Below, piece by piece: positions 43,649 to 53,376 of a stretch of 64,000 nucleotides of DNA (the first letter of the stretch is position 1; each line of letters begins with the position of its first letter). The notes under the pieces were generated by a model, which did no database searches, was not told the DNA's origin, and was given only the letters and a program-made list of their open reading frames with translations. Source of the stretch: Aestuariibaculum sediminum. GTDB taxonomy: Bacteria > Bacteroidota > Bacteroidia > Flavobacteriales > Flavobacteriaceae. The translations under genes were made by a program, and so were the position numbers. The stretch spans positions 866,314 through 930,313 of the forward strand of contig NZ_JACVXB010000001.1 of the NCBI RefSeq assembly GCF_014596945.1, read 5' to 3'.

Positions 43649-44314
43649 TTAAACCAACCCTAAATCTTTAATTATAGCCACTAAGTGTATGGCGTTATTG
43701 GCTTTAAAAATATCCTTTAATTTGTTAATGCGTTTTTCTATGGAACTTAGACTGCAAGGAGAAATGTTTTGCGATTTAAAAAGAAAACTTATTTCTTGTT
43801 GAGACATGCCTAAGGATAAATGCTTGACCAGTTCAATATCGTAATCGTCTATTTCTAATTGATTGTTTTTGTTTAAGGCATTAGAAACTTGAGGCGATAA
43901 GTAAATGTCTTTTTTTGCGACGTTGGTAATGGCTTCTGTTAATTCTAAAGCTCCTTTTCTACCTTTGCAAACATAAGCGTTTAGGTTATGTGTGTTAATT
44001 AAGCTTCTAACTTTTTGTAAGCGGTCTTCCATAGAATACATGATTATTGGAAGCTGCTGGTTTTCAGATCGTATCGCTATAATTAAATCTTCACCCGATT
44101 TTAATTTGGCGTAGTTGTGGTCTTCTTTAAAGGATAAATCGGTTATAAGCAAATCGAAGGGGTCTTGGTCTAACTCGGCTTTTTTAAGTTTTAAATAGGC
44201 TTCGTCGCAGTATTGTGCTTTTATAACCTCAGTTATGTTTTTGGCTTCTAAAACTTTTAATACCCCTTCGTTTACGACATCGTGGTCGTCTACAATTAAA
44301 ACTTTTTTAAACAT
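43649..44314 (-). CDS. NarL/FixJ-type response regulator
   Basis: The 221-residue protein has a receiver domain (DDHDVV near the start, phosphoacceptor Asp in LLITDLSF) and a C-terminal LuxR-like HTH (about 155-215, VKHLSLGMSQQEISFLFKS...SSIEKRINKLKDIF). It lies two bases after the kinase gene upstream. First core gene right of the island. Confidence 0.82.
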   Translation of the reverse strand: MFKKVLIVDDHDVVNEGVLKVLEAKNITEVIKAQYCDEAYLKLKKAELDQDPFDLLITDLSFKEDHNYAKLKSGEDLIIAIRSENQQLPIIMYSMEDRLQKVRSLINTHNLNAYVCKGRKGALELTEAITNVAKKDIYLSPQVSNALNKNNQLEIDDYDIELVKHLSLGMSQQEISFLFKSQNISPCSLSSIEKRINKLKDIFKANNAIHLVAIIKDLGLV

Positions 44315-44316
44315 GG

Positions 44317-46002
44317 TTACACCTTTATTTTTGCTTTAAACCCTTTATTAAGTTCTGTATCAAAAATAATGGTTCCTCTAATAGTTTGTATACGGTTTTC
44401 CATATTCGATAATCCAGACCCCTTTTTTAAAGAACTTCCTTGGCCATTATCGGCATAGTTAATCTGTATGTGATTATTGAGCTGGTTAAAGGTTAGTGCT
44501 ACATTGCTGGCTTTGCTATGTTTTTTCATATTTACCATAAGTTCTTGCAACACTCTGTAAAGGGTTATCTTTTTGATTTTATCCAGTTTGTTCCAGTCTA
44601 TGTTGTTTAAACCTCTTGTGAATACATTTACAGAATTGGTCTTGTAGCTCGTAAACAAATCTTCTAACAATTGTGCGTAATTGTTTGAAATGTTTATTGT
44701 GCTGTTTTCTTTTGAAATGTCTCTTGTTTTTAGATATATGGCTTCTAAATCGTCAAGAATATTTTCGTTTACATCGTTTTGATTTTGAAGTACTGTCATG
44801 ACTTGATACACGTCGTTGGCTACTTCGTCGTGGACCTTTTTAGAAATTCTGGTTTCGGTTAAATAAACTTCCTGAACTTTATCTTTTTTGTGTCTTATTT
44901 TAATAATGCTAATTGAAGCTAATGAAATAACCGTAATTAAAGCTCCTAGAGATAAATAAAGTAGTTTGAGATTTTTTTCTTTTTCCTTTTCTAATTCACT
45001 AACCTCAAGTGTGTGGGTTTGTTTTTGCAGTAGTTTTTCTTTTTGTTCGACATTATATTGTATCGCAGCAAATTTATTTTCTTGTGCAAGATTGTCGCTT
45101 TTTATGCTATCACTTAAGGTTAAGTAGCTTTTAAAAATAGGATTATCTTCAAGTTTAAGTGCGGTTTTTAATGTTTCTAATTCGAACTTCGGTGATTGCA
45201 AAAGATTCGACATAGAATCCATTTTCTTAAGATATCTTAAAGCTTTGTTTTTCTGGTTACGATCTATGTAATACAACGATAAATGCCTGTAGTTTGAAAA
45301 TAATCGGGTTAAGTCCTTGTTGTTTCTGTTGAGTTTAAGTGATTCATTCAAGTTTGTTAATGCCGACGAGTCATTGATTTTAGATTTATAATATCCCAGA
45401 TTGTCTAAAAACACTGATTTAATTTGATCATTGTTAATGGTTAAAGCTTGATTATAGAATTCAAGTAATGTGGCTACGGCTGCCTTGTAATTTTCCTGAT
45501 CTGCATAATTATTCCCTACATTGGTAATTATAGCAATTTTGTTTGATAAATCTGTATTTAGGTTCAGGGCCTTTTTGTAATATGTATTGGAGTTTTCGAA
45601 GTCTTCAACGTGTCGGTAAACCATGCCTAAATGATTATAAAGACGTTCTTTTGGTGTTAAAACATGTTTTTCATTTTCAATTTTATCCAAGAGTCTTAAG
45701 GCTTTAATAGCAGTAGTTTCACTTTCGTAATAAAACCCAATTTTAAATTCACCCAAAGCAATCAATTCATAATAGTAGGCTGCTTTTTTAATTTCATTAT
45801 CATTTAATGCGTTTTCAGCTTTACGTTTAAAATAATCGAAGGCGTGGGAGGTGAGTTTAATGTCTTTAAGTTCGGTAATTGAGTTGTAATAAATAAGTGA
45901 GCTGTCGGCTGATTGTTGTGCGTGTGCTGAATAACCAAAAATAATGGGTAATATAAAAGTAATTAAACAATAAAAAAGAAGAGAAAAGGTGTTTTGTTTC
46001 AT
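44317..46002 (-). CDS. TPR-containing sensor histidine kinase (HisKA_3 type)
   Basis: The 561-residue protein has an N-terminal signal segment, tetratricopeptide repeats (about 55-270), a coiled coil, one transmembrane helix (about 350-370), a dimerisation/phosphoacceptor box with KKVHDEVANDVYQV, and an ATPase domain with DNGQGSSLKKGSGLSNMENR. This is the usual flavobacterial NarX-like kinase that partners a LuxR-type regulator; here the regulator starts two bases downstream. Confidence 0.85.
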   Translation of the reverse strand: MKQNTFSLLFYCLITFILPIIFGYSAHAQQSADSSLIYYNSITELKDIKLTSHAFDYFKRKAENALNDNEIKKAAYYYELIALGEFKIGFYYESETTAIKALRLLDKIENEKHVLTPKERLYNHLGMVYRHVEDFENSNTYYKKALNLNTDLSNKIAIITNVGNNYADQENYKAAVATLLEFYNQALTINNDQIKSVFLDNLGYYKSKINDSSALTNLNESLKLNRNNKDLTRLFSNYRHLSLYYIDRNQKNKALRYLKKMDSMSNLLQSPKFELETLKTALKLEDNPIFKSYLTLSDSIKSDNLAQENKFAAIQYNVEQKEKLLQKQTHTLEVSELEKEKEKNLKLLYLSLGALITVISLASISIIKIRHKKDKVQEVYLTETRISKKVHDEVANDVYQVMTVLQNQNDVNENILDDLEAIYLKTRDISKENSTINISNNYAQLLEDLFTSYKTNSVNVFTRGLNNIDWNKLDKIKKITLYRVLQELMVNMKKHSKASNVALTFNQLNNHIQINYADNGQGSSLKKGSGLSNMENRIQTIRGTIIFDTELNKGFKAKIKV

Positions 46003-46168
46003 GCCTCTAAAATAGAAACAAATTTTAATTGAATGAGTAAAACCAATATCATGTAAGAAAACACGCTAGACTTAAAATTAAATTTACTCTTTTTCTAGAC
46101 GAACGGTATGGTTAGTATTATTTATTTTTAAAAAAACAGTAATTAATTTGCTTCACTCTAAATTTTTT

Positions 46169-46176
46169 TAAATTTG
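46169..46176 (+). promoter_or_regulatory. Bacteroidota -7 element (TAAATTTG)
   Basis: Exact TAnnTTTG match 84 bases before the small ORF at 46260. The 257-bp gap (46003-46259) otherwise shows only a 7-bp inverted repeat, TTATTAC/GTAATAA, near 46219-46236. Confidence 0.45.
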
Positions 46177-46259
46177 TATTAGTTAGTTAACTGAGCCTCA
46201 ATTTTACACATGACTATTTATTACAATAGTAATAATAGTGGGCTTTAAAATTTAATAAT

Positions 46260-46367
46260 ATGCCACCACCACCAGGTACTCCAATAGATATATGGATTAC
46301 ATTATGCTTATGCTTAGGCGTGGTTTACGGTGTTGTGAAATTACTTAACAGAAAAAAGGCTAAATAA
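46260..46367 (+). CDS. 35-residue single-helix membrane protein
   Basis: ATG at 46260 encodes MPPPPGTPIDIWITL..., one hydrophobic helix (about 11-28) and a basic LLNRKKAK tail, ending at 46367. Short PPPP-start proteins of this type are frequent in Flavobacteriaceae. It overlaps the 3' end of ribE by eight bases on the opposite strand. Function unknown. Confidence 0.55.
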   Translation: MPPPPGTPIDIWITLCLCLGVVYGVVKLLNRKKAK

Positions 46368-46956
46368 GTTTGTTTAAATTGGCTAGTCTGCTCACATATT
46401 TTCCTAAAACATCAAATTCTAAATTTACAGTCGAGCCTTTTGTAAAGGTCTTGAAATTGGTATGTTCGTATGTATAAGGTATTATGGCAACACTAAAGCT
46501 ATTTTGTTTTGAATTAACGACGGTTAAACTAACGCCATTTACTGTAATAGATCCTTTTTCGATAGTAATATTATTTAAGGAGGCGTCATAACTAAACGTG
46601 AATATCCAACTTCCATTAGCTTCTTCAATGTTTTCGCAAATTGCCGTTTGATCCACATGACCTTGTACAATATGGCCATCCAATCGATCGCCTAGTTTCA
46701 TGGCGCGCTCTAAATTAACGGTATCACCTATTTGTAAATGGTTTAAATTAGTTTTATCGAGGGTTTCTTTTATGGCGGTAACCGTATATTCCTTATCGTT
46801 TAATTGTACAACAGTTAAACAAACCCCATTATGAGCCACACTTTGGTCGATTTTTAATTCGGCAGTAATATTGCTTTTAACGGTGATATGAAGATTGTCT
46901 AATTCGGTTTCTAAACGAGTAATTACTCCCAGATCTTCAATAATTCCTGTAAACAT
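46360..46956 (-). CDS. ribE: Riboflavin synthase
   Basis: The 198-residue enzyme dismutates two lumazines to riboflavin. It shows the diagnostic MFTGIIEDLGVI start, AHNGVCLTV in the first lumazine-binding repeat and VNGVSLTVV in the second, with LGDRLDGHIVQGHVD. It is divergent from pdxA. Confidence 0.95.
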   Translation of the reverse strand: MFTGIIEDLGVITRLETELDNLHITVKSNITAELKIDQSVAHNGVCLTVVQLNDKEYTVTAIKETLDKTNLNHLQIGDTVNLERAMKLGDRLDGHIVQGHVDQTAICENIEEANGSWIFTFSYDASLNNITIEKGSITVNGVSLTVVNSKQNSFSVAIIPYTYEHTNFKTFTKGSTVNLEFDVLGKYVSRLANLNKLI

Positions 46957-46978
46957 ATTTATGGTTTGTTTATTTGGT

Positions 46979-46986
46979 TAAATTTG
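46979..46986 (+). promoter_or_regulatory. Bacteroidota -7 element (TAAATTTG) for pdxA
   Basis: Exact TAnnTTTG match 50 bases before the pdxA ATG in the divergent gap with ribE. Confidence 0.5.
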
Positions 46987-47035
46987 TAGTGTCAAAAGTA
47001 CGTGAAATTTTTTATTTGAAAATCACAAACATTTA

Positions 47036-48082
47036 ATGAAGAAACCAGACAATATAGTAGTAGGCATATCCATAGGGGATTTAAATGGAATAGGTAGCGA
47101 GGTTGTTTTAAAAACTTTCGAAGATACACGCGTGTTAGATTTCTGCACACCTGTAATTTTTGCTTCGGCCAAAGCGATGACTTTTTTAAAGTCGCATTTT
47201 AACTCCGAAATAAATTTTAATATAACCAATAACATTAATCAGCTCGTACATGGCAAGGTTAATGTGTTCAATAGCTGGAATGAGCCTGTAACTATAGAGT
47301 TTGGTAAGGAAGATGAAAAAATGGGGGTCTATGCTATTAAGTCATTGCAGTCGTCGACCAAAGCACTAAAAAATGGCGATATCGATGTTTTAGTTACAGC
47401 ACCAATAAACAAACATAACATTCAGTCTGAAGAATTTAAATTTCCCGGGCACACCGATTACTTGGCACAGCAATTAGAAGGTGAAAGTTTAATGTTTATG
47501 TGTTCTGATGGTTTGCGTGTTGGTTTGCTAACCGATCATGTTCCAGTTAAGGATGTGGTTAATCATATAACGGAAGAGTTAATAATTAATAAAATCAATA
47601 CGGTTTATCATTCGCTTAAATCAGACTTTAATATTGTAAGGCCTCGTATTGCAGTTTTGGGTATTAATCCGCATACGGGAGATAATGGCGTTATTGGTCA
47701 TGAAGATGATACGGTTTTACGACCAACCTTGAAAAAGTTAAAAGATGAAGGTAAACTGGTTTTCGGACCTTATGCGGCCGATAGCTTCTTTGGGTCTAAT
47801 AATTACAAAAGTTTCGATGCTGTTGTAGCATCATACCACGATCAGGGATTAATACCATTTAAAACCTTATCGTTTGGTCAGGGGGTTAATTTTACAGCAG
47901 GTTTAAACAAAGTGCGAACATCTCCCGATCATGGAACCGCTTATGAAATTGCAGGAAAAGGCGTCGCCGACGAAAGTTCGTTTAAAGAGGCCGTATTTAT
48001 GGCTATTCAAATATTTAGGAATAGAAATGAATATGAGGAACTTACGGCCAACCCTTTAAAAAAATCGACTAAAAAGATATAA
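47036..48082 (+). CDS. pdxA: 4-hydroxythreonine-4-phosphate dehydrogenase
   Basis: The 348-residue NAD-dependent enzyme of vitamin B6 synthesis shows GISIGDLNGIGSEV at the start, TAPINKHNIQ, PGHTDYLA with a metal His, and ASYHDQGLIPFKT with another metal His. Length and motifs are complete. Confidence 0.94.
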   Translation: MKKPDNIVVGISIGDLNGIGSEVVLKTFEDTRVLDFCTPVIFASAKAMTFLKSHFNSEINFNITNNINQLVHGKVNVFNSWNEPVTIEFGKEDEKMGVYAIKSLQSSTKALKNGDIDVLVTAPINKHNIQSEEFKFPGHTDYLAQQLEGESLMFMCSDGLRVGLLTDHVPVKDVVNHITEELIINKINTVYHSLKSDFNIVRPRIAVLGINPHTGDNGVIGHEDDTVLRPTLKKLKDEGKLVFGPYAADSFFGSNNYKSFDAVVASYHDQGLIPFKTLSFGQGVNFTAGLNKVRTSPDHGTAYEIAGKGVADESSFKEAVFMAIQIFRNRNEYEELTANPLKKSTKKI

Positions 48083-48125
48083 ACAAAAAAATGTTTATAA
48101 GTAATGCTGCTTAAATAAAAATTTA

Positions 48126-48133
48126 TATATTTG
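48126..48133 (+). promoter_or_regulatory. Bacteroidota -7 element (TATATTTG) for the DUF177-rpmF genes
   Basis: Exact TAnnTTTG match followed by GC, 23 bases before the ATG at 48156. Confidence 0.6.
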
Positions 48134-48155
48134 CAGGCTCAAAATAGATTTGATA

Positions 48156-48695
48156 ATGAAGCCATTAAAAGAGTATACAATTCCATTTGTAGGGCTAAAA
48201 TTAGCAAAGCACCATTTTGAGTACGAAATTGAGCAAGCGTTCTTTGATTATTTTGAGTATCAGGAATTTAATGATGTAAAAGTAATGGTAAATCTTCAAT
48301 TAGAGAAGAAATCAACCTTACTGGAGTTGCACTTTAAAGTTTCAGGATTTGTTAATGTTAATTGCGATTTAACTAACGAACCATACAATCAATCTATTGA
48401 AAACGAGTTCGATTTAGTAGTTAAATTTGGAGATGAGTATAACGATGATGACGTTAATATATTAATTGTACCACATGGTACTTACGAAATTAATGTTCAG
48501 CAATATATTTATGAAACCATCATATTAGCAGTGCCGATTAAACGCGTGCACCCTGGTGTTAAAGACGGAACATTAGATTCGGATATACTTAAAAAGCTTG
48601 AAGAATTAAGCCCTAAGGGAAAGAAAGAGAATAATACCGAGGACGATATAGATCCTCGTTGGAATACATTAAAAAAACTATTAACGGATAAATAA
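48156..48695 (+). CDS. DUF177 (YceD) family protein
   Basis: The 179-residue protein has the YceD pattern NCDLTNEPYNQSIENEFDLVVKFG with a single Cys, and PRWNTLKKL at the end. I use the ATG at 48156 (MKPLKEY) rather than a TTG two codons earlier. YceD proteins are linked with rpmF and 23S rRNA/ribosome assembly, as here, where rpmF begins nine bases later. Confidence 0.85.
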   Translation: MKPLKEYTIPFVGLKLAKHHFEYEIEQAFFDYFEYQEFNDVKVMVNLQLEKKSTLLELHFKVSGFVNVNCDLTNEPYNQSIENEFDLVVKFGDEYNDDDVNILIVPHGTYEINVQQYIYETIILAVPIKRVHPGVKDGTLDSDILKKLEELSPKGKKENNTEDDIDPRWNTLKKLLTDK

Positions 48696-48704
48696 CGATA
48701 GAAA

Positions 48705-48908
48705 ATGGCACATCCTAAGAGAAAAATCTCGAAAACAAGAAGAGATAAAAGAAGAACACATTACAAAGCAACTGCGCCACAGATTGCTACATGTCCTACT
48801 ACAGGAGAAGCTCACTTATATCACAGAGCTCACTGGCATGAAGGAAAACTTTATTACAGAGGTCAAGTATTAATTGACAATTCTGAAGCAGTAGAAAACA
48901 TAGCATAA
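48705..48908 (+). CDS. rpmF: 50S ribosomal protein L32
   Basis: The 67-residue protein starts [22 protein letters not shown] and is full length. A strong terminator follows. It lacks the zinc-binding Cys tetrad of some L32 proteins, having only one Cys (TCPTTGE). Confidence 0.96.
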   Translation: MAHPKRKISKTRRDKRRTHYKATAPQIATCPTTGEAHLYHRAHWHEGKLYYRGQVLIDNSEAVENIA

Positions 48909-48924
48909 TCATTATGCGTGCATA

Positions 48925-48957
48925 TAAAAAAACGCTCACATGTGAGCGTTTTTTTTA
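48925..48957 (+). terminator. Rho-independent terminator after rpmF
   Basis: The 8-bp self-complementary stem CGCTCACA/TGTGAGCG is flanked by A-run and T-run, so it can act on both strands; only plus-strand genes are near. Confidence 0.85.
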
Positions 48958-49089
48958 TGATATGCTTTTTCTAACGCTTAAAATCACGTAATTTGCATAA
49001 CTATTACGTCAAATTTTAATAGTTTTCACCAAAATTTGAATCTTTTTAATCAATTTTAGTGATTTTTTGGTCAATTTAACTTTTAAGTT

Positions 49090-50085
49090 ATGAGTAAAAT
49101 CTCGGCGGCTATAACGGCTGTTGGCGCATATGTGCCAGAATATGTATTAACCAATCAAATTTTAGAAACGATGGTTGATACAAACGATGAATGGATAACT
49201 TCTCGAACAGGAATAAAAGAACGTCGAATTCTTAAAGAAGAAGGCAAAGGAACTTCTTTCTTAGCTATCAAAGCAGCCCAAGACCTGATTAATAAAAAGG
49301 GCATCGATCCAAAAACCATAGAACTTGTTATTGTTGCAACAGCAACACCCGATATGAAAGCCGCTTCAACGGCATCATTTACAGCTTCAGAAATTGGTGC
49401 TACCAATGCATTCTCTTTCGATATGGATGCGGCATGCTCTAGTTTTTTATACGGTATGTCGGTTGCAGCGAGCTATATAGAATCTGGTAGATACAAAAAC
49501 GTATTGTTAATTGGTGCCGACAAAATGTCGTCTATCATTAATTACAAAGATCGTGCAACATGTATCATCTTTGGTGATGGAGCAGGCGCTGTACTTTTCG
49601 AACCTAACGAAGAAGGTTTAGGTTTTCAGGATGAATATTTAAGAAGCGACGGAACCGGAAGAGAGTTTTTACAGGCTACTTACGGTGGTTCTTCATTTCC
49701 AATAACTGAAGAAGCTATGGCTAAAGGTGGTCAGTATGCATTTCAGGAAGGAAGAACAGTATTTAAAAATGCTGTTTTTAACATGGCGGATGCTACAGTA
49801 AAAATATTAGAACGAAATAATTTAGATAAAGATAGCGTTGATTGGTTAGTAGCACATCAAGCAAACAAACGAATTATAGATGCTACGGCACAACGTATTG
49901 ATTTAGCTGAAGAAAAAGTACTGATGAATATTCATCGATACGGAAATACAACTTCAGCAACATTACCGTTATTGCTAAGTGATTTCGAATCTAAATTCAA
50001 AAAAGGAGATAATTTAATTTTTGCCGCCTTTGGAGGTGGATTTAATTGGGGTTCTATTTATTTAAAGTGGGCCTATAATTCTTAA
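49090..50085 (+). CDS. fabH: Beta-ketoacyl-ACP synthase III
   Basis: The 331-residue enzyme starts fatty acid synthesis by condensing acyl-CoA with malonyl-ACP. It has the nucleophile Cys in DAACSSFLYG, His in AHQANKRI and Asn in YGNTTSAT. It leads directly to accB and accC. Confidence 0.94.
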   Translation: MSKISAAITAVGAYVPEYVLTNQILETMVDTNDEWITSRTGIKERRILKEEGKGTSFLAIKAAQDLINKKGIDPKTIELVIVATATPDMKAASTASFTASEIGATNAFSFDMDAACSSFLYGMSVAASYIESGRYKNVLLIGADKMSSIINYKDRATCIIFGDGAGAVLFEPNEEGLGFQDEYLRSDGTGREFLQATYGGSSFPITEEAMAKGGQYAFQEGRTVFKNAVFNMADATVKILERNNLDKDSVDWLVAHQANKRIIDATAQRIDLAEEKVLMNIHRYGNTTSATLPLLLSDFESKFKKGDNLIFAAFGGGFNWGSIYLKWAYNS

Positions 50086-50108
50086 CCCAATAATTAATTA
50101 ATACAATT

Positions 50109-50600
50109 ATGGACATTAAAGAGATTCAAAACTTAATCAAATTTGTAGCGAAATCAGGTGCAAGTGAGGTTAAATTAGAAATGGATGATATTAAAATCAC
50201 CATTAAAACAGGATCGGAAGAGACAACAACAGTACAGTATGCGCCAATGCCGGCAGCAGCACCAGTTCAACAGGTTGCAGCAGCACCAGCAGTAGCGGAA
50301 ACTAAACCAGCCGAAGCAGCCCCAGCTCCAGCAGCGGCTCCTGCTTCAGATGATTCAAAATATATCACTATTAAATCGCCAATTATTGGTACGTTTTACA
50401 GAAAACCATCACCAGATAAACCATTATTTGTTGAGGTAGGACAAACTATAGCCGAAGGTGATGTGCTTTGTATTATTGAAGCTATGAAGCTTTTCAATGA
50501 AATCGAATCTGAAGTGTCAGGTAAGATCGTTAAAATTTTAGTTGACGATTCTTCACCAGTAGAATTCGATCAGCCATTATTTTTAGTAGATCCGTCATAA
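50109..50600 (+). CDS. accB: Biotin carboxyl carrier protein of acetyl-CoA carboxylase
   Basis: The 163-residue protein has a helical N-terminus, an Ala/Pro-rich linker (about 45-82) and the biotinyl domain with the biotinylated Lys in [10 protein letters not shown]. It lies 23 bases after fabH. Confidence 0.95.
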   Translation: MDIKEIQNLIKFVAKSGASEVKLEMDDIKITIKTGSEETTTVQYAPMPAAAPVQQVAAAPAVAETKPAEAAPAPAAAPASDDSKYITIKSPIIGTFYRKPSPDKPLFVEVGQTIAEGDVLCIIEAMKLFNEIESEVSGKIVKILVDDSSPVEFDQPLFLVDPS

Positions 50601-50686
50601 CCTTTTAAAAATTCCAATACACAAATCTCAAAATCCAATATTTGGAATTTGGCGATTGGAATTTGTAATTTTTAAATCAAGACGTT

Positions 50687-52039
50687 ATGTTTAAAAAAAT
50701 ACTGATTGCCAACAGAGGAGAAATAGCACTTCGTGTTATTAGAACCTGTAAAGAAATGGGCATCAAAACGGTTGCAGTATACTCTACAGCCGACGCAGAA
50801 AGTTTACACGTTAAGTTTGCCGATGAAGCGGTATGTATTGGCCCTGCTTTAAGTAGTGAATCGTACTTAAAAATGTCTAACATAATTGCAGCTGCCGAAA
50901 TTACTAACGCAGATGCGATTCATCCGGGATACGGTTTCTTGTCAGAAAATGCTAAATTTTCAAGAATATGTGAAGAACACGGTATTAAATTTATTGGTGC
51001 TTCTCCAGAAATGATCGACAGAATGGGAGATAAGGCTAATGCTAAAGCAACTATGAAAGCTGCTGGTGTTCCTTGTGTACCTGGAAGTGATGGCGTTATT
51101 CAAACCTATGAAGAATGCGAAAAAATAGCTAAAGAAACAGGTTATCCTGTAATGCTTAAGGCTTCTGCCGGTGGTGGAGGTAAAGGTATGCGCGCCGTTT
51201 GGAAACAAGAAGACTTAAAAGCTGCATGGGATTCTGCTCGACAAGAAAGTAAAGCTGCATTTGGTAACGACGATATGTATATGGAAAAACTTATCGAAGA
51301 ACCAAGGCACATCGAAATACAAATCGTAGGAGATGCTACAGGAAAAGCCTGTCATCTATCAGAAAGAGATTGTTCTGTTCAACGTCGTCACCAAAAACTT
51401 ACTGAAGAAACACCATCGCCATTCATGACCGATAAGTTAAGAAAGGAAATGGGAGAAGCCGCAGTAAGAGCTGCAGAATATATTAAATATGAAGGAGCAG
51501 GAACGATAGAGTTCTTAGTAGATAAGCATCGTAAATTCTACTTCATGGAAATGAACACACGTATTCAGGTAGAGCATCCAATTACCGAGCAGGTTATTGA
51601 TTTCGATTTAATACGAGAGCAGATTTTAGTAGCAGCAGGCGTGCCAATTTCAGGTAAAAACTATTTACCAAATTTACATTCTATCGAATGTCGTATTAAC
51701 GCCGAAGACCCGTATAACAATTTCCGTCCGTCGCCTGGTAAAATTACCGTTTTACATGCGCCAGGAGGACACGGTGTACGTTTAGATACTCATGTATATG
51801 CAGGGTATACGATTCCACCAAACTACGACTCTATGATTGCTAAGTTAATTACAACAGCGCAAACCAGAGAAGAAGCTATTAGTAAAATGAAACGCGCTCT
51901 AGATGAGTTCGTTATAGAAGGTATTAAAACTACGATTCCGTTTCACCGTCAGCTTATGGATAACCCCGATTATGTAGCGGGTAATTATACCACCAAGTTC
52001 ATGGAAGATTTCGTAATGGAAAAACCAATCGAAGAATAA
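50687..52039 (+). CDS. accC: Biotin carboxylase subunit of acetyl-CoA carboxylase
   Basis: The 450-residue ATP-grasp enzyme shows [12 protein letters not shown] at the start, the glycine-rich ATP loop [23 protein letters not shown] and [11 protein letters not shown]. It carboxylates the AccB biotin. A terminator follows. Confidence 0.96.
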   Translation: MFKKILIANRGEIALRVIRTCKEMGIKTVAVYSTADAESLHVKFADEAVCIGPALSSESYLKMSNIIAAAEITNADAIHPGYGFLSENAKFSRICEEHGIKFIGASPEMIDRMGDKANAKATMKAAGVPCVPGSDGVIQTYEECEKIAKETGYPVMLKASAGGGGKGMRAVWKQEDLKAAWDSARQESKAAFGNDDMYMEKLIEEPRHIEIQIVGDATGKACHLSERDCSVQRRHQKLTEETPSPFMTDKLRKEMGEAAVRAAEYIKYEGAGTIEFLVDKHRKFYFMEMNTRIQVEHPITEQVIDFDLIREQILVAAGVPISGKNYLPNLHSIECRINAEDPYNNFRPSPGKITVLHAPGGHGVRLDTHVYAGYTIPPNYDSMIAKLITTAQTREEAISKMKRALDEFVIEGIKTTIPFHRQLMDNPDYVAGNYTTKFMEDFVMEKPIEE

Positions 52040-52045
52040 AACACT

Positions 52046-52078
52046 AAAAACTCCGGAAACAATTTCGGAGTTTTTTTA
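52046..52078 (+). terminator. Rho-independent terminator after accC
   Basis: The stem AAACTCCG/CGGAGTTT with an 8-nt or so loop is followed by seven T residues. Confidence 0.8.
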
Positions 52079-52080
52079 TG

Positions 52081-52196
52081 CCCAAATATTTAATTTGGGT
52101 GTTCCCTCGCTTTGGGCTCGGTCAGGCTCTCGCCAGTCGCTTTTTTATAGTTTACTAAACCATAAAAAGAGCTCCAACAAGGGTTCCATCCTTAAC
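52081..52196. repeat. GC-rich intergenic palindromic element
   Basis: It opens with a perfect 7-bp stem CCCAAAT/ATTTGGG (52081-52099), passes through a GC-rich segment (CCCTCGCTTTGGGCTCGGTC...) and a second palindrome around TTTTTAT/ATAAAAA (52142-52169), and ends CAAGGGTTCCATCC. It resembles interspersed intergenic repeats that I recall in flavobacterial genomes; only one copy is in the window. Confidence 0.4.
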
Positions 52197-52236
52197 ATGA
52201 AATCACTATTTTTACTAAAAGCAAATTACTAAAATA

Positions 52237-53346
52237 GTGAACTTCTCCTATTGGGAAATAAAATCCTGGCTTACCAACATCGATTTTTGTATAGTTGGTA
52301 GTGGAATTGTTGGACTTACCTGTGCTTTACAGTTAAATAAACGCTTTCCTAAGGCTAAAATATTAATATTAGAAAAGGGATTTCTCCCCCAAGGCGCCAG
52401 TACAAAAAATGCAGGATTTGCCTGTTTTGGAAGTTTAAGTGAAATTATAAAGGACTTAGATACCCACTCAGAACAAGAAGTTGTAAAGCTGGTAAAAAAG
52501 CGAGTGGATGGATTACAGTTACTAAAAGAAACGCTGGGAAATCATGCTATAGGTTATAAAAACTGGGGCGGTTACGAGCTTTTTTTAAAGGATAGTCATT
52601 GTTATGATACTTGTTTAGAACAAATCAGTAGGGTAAATCGTTTGTTGCATCAAGTATTTAACTGTCCAGTTTATCAGGTAATGCCAAATAGTTTTCATTT
52701 TAAAAATATCAAAAATGATTGTGTGTTTAACCCTTTTGAAGGCCAAATTGATACAGGTCTTATGATGGAAGTCTTGCTTAATAAAGTACAATCAAAAGGC
52801 ATCAAAATTTTAAATAATTGTTTGGTAGAAGGGTTTAGTGACATTGAAAATTCAGTAAAAATAAAGACTAACATTTTTGAGTTTACCGCATACAAATTAT
52901 TTATAGCAACTAACGGATTTGCCAAACATTTAATAAACGAACCGGTACTACCAGCCAGAGCACAAGTCCTTATTACGAAACCTTTAAAAAATCTTCATAT
53001 AAAAGGCACGTTTCATTTTGATGAAGGCTATTATTATTTTAGAAATATAGATGATAGAATCCTTTTTGGTGGAGGTAGAAATCTGGATTTTAAAGGTGAA
53101 GAAACCTCGCAATTTGGACTAACAGAAAGTATTCAAAATACATTGGAAACAATTTTAAAAACAGTAATATTGCCTGAAACACCCTTTCAAATAGAACATC
53201 GATGGAGTGGTATTATGGGCGTGGGTAACGGGAAAAATAGCATTGTTAAGGCGGTATCAAATCGAGTATTTTGCGGTGTTCGATTAGGTGGTATGGGTAT
53301 TGCAATTGGCAGTGTAGTTGGAAAGGAACTTGCCGAGTTAGCATGA
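52237..53346 (+). CDS. FAD-dependent oxidoreductase (DAO family)
   Basis: The 369-residue enzyme has an FAD-binding Rossmann motif CIVGSGIVGLTCALQL near residue 18 and a C-terminal GGMGIAIGSVVGKELA FAD loop, as in glycine/D-amino acid oxidases. The start codon is GTG. It is encoded 30 bases before mtgA and probably cotranscribed. Substrate unknown. Confidence 0.82.
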   Translation: MNFSYWEIKSWLTNIDFCIVGSGIVGLTCALQLNKRFPKAKILILEKGFLPQGASTKNAGFACFGSLSEIIKDLDTHSEQEVVKLVKKRVDGLQLLKETLGNHAIGYKNWGGYELFLKDSHCYDTCLEQISRVNRLLHQVFNCPVYQVMPNSFHFKNIKNDCVFNPFEGQIDTGLMMEVLLNKVQSKGIKILNNCLVEGFSDIENSVKIKTNIFEFTAYKLFIATNGFAKHLINEPVLPARAQVLITKPLKNLHIKGTFHFDEGYYYFRNIDDRILFGGGRNLDFKGEETSQFGLTESIQNTLETILKTVILPETPFQIEHRWSGIMGVGNGKNSIVKAVSNRVFCGVRLGGMGIAIGSVVGKELAELA

Positions 53347-53376
53347 GAGTAGTTGCAATTTATTTAAAAACAAAAA

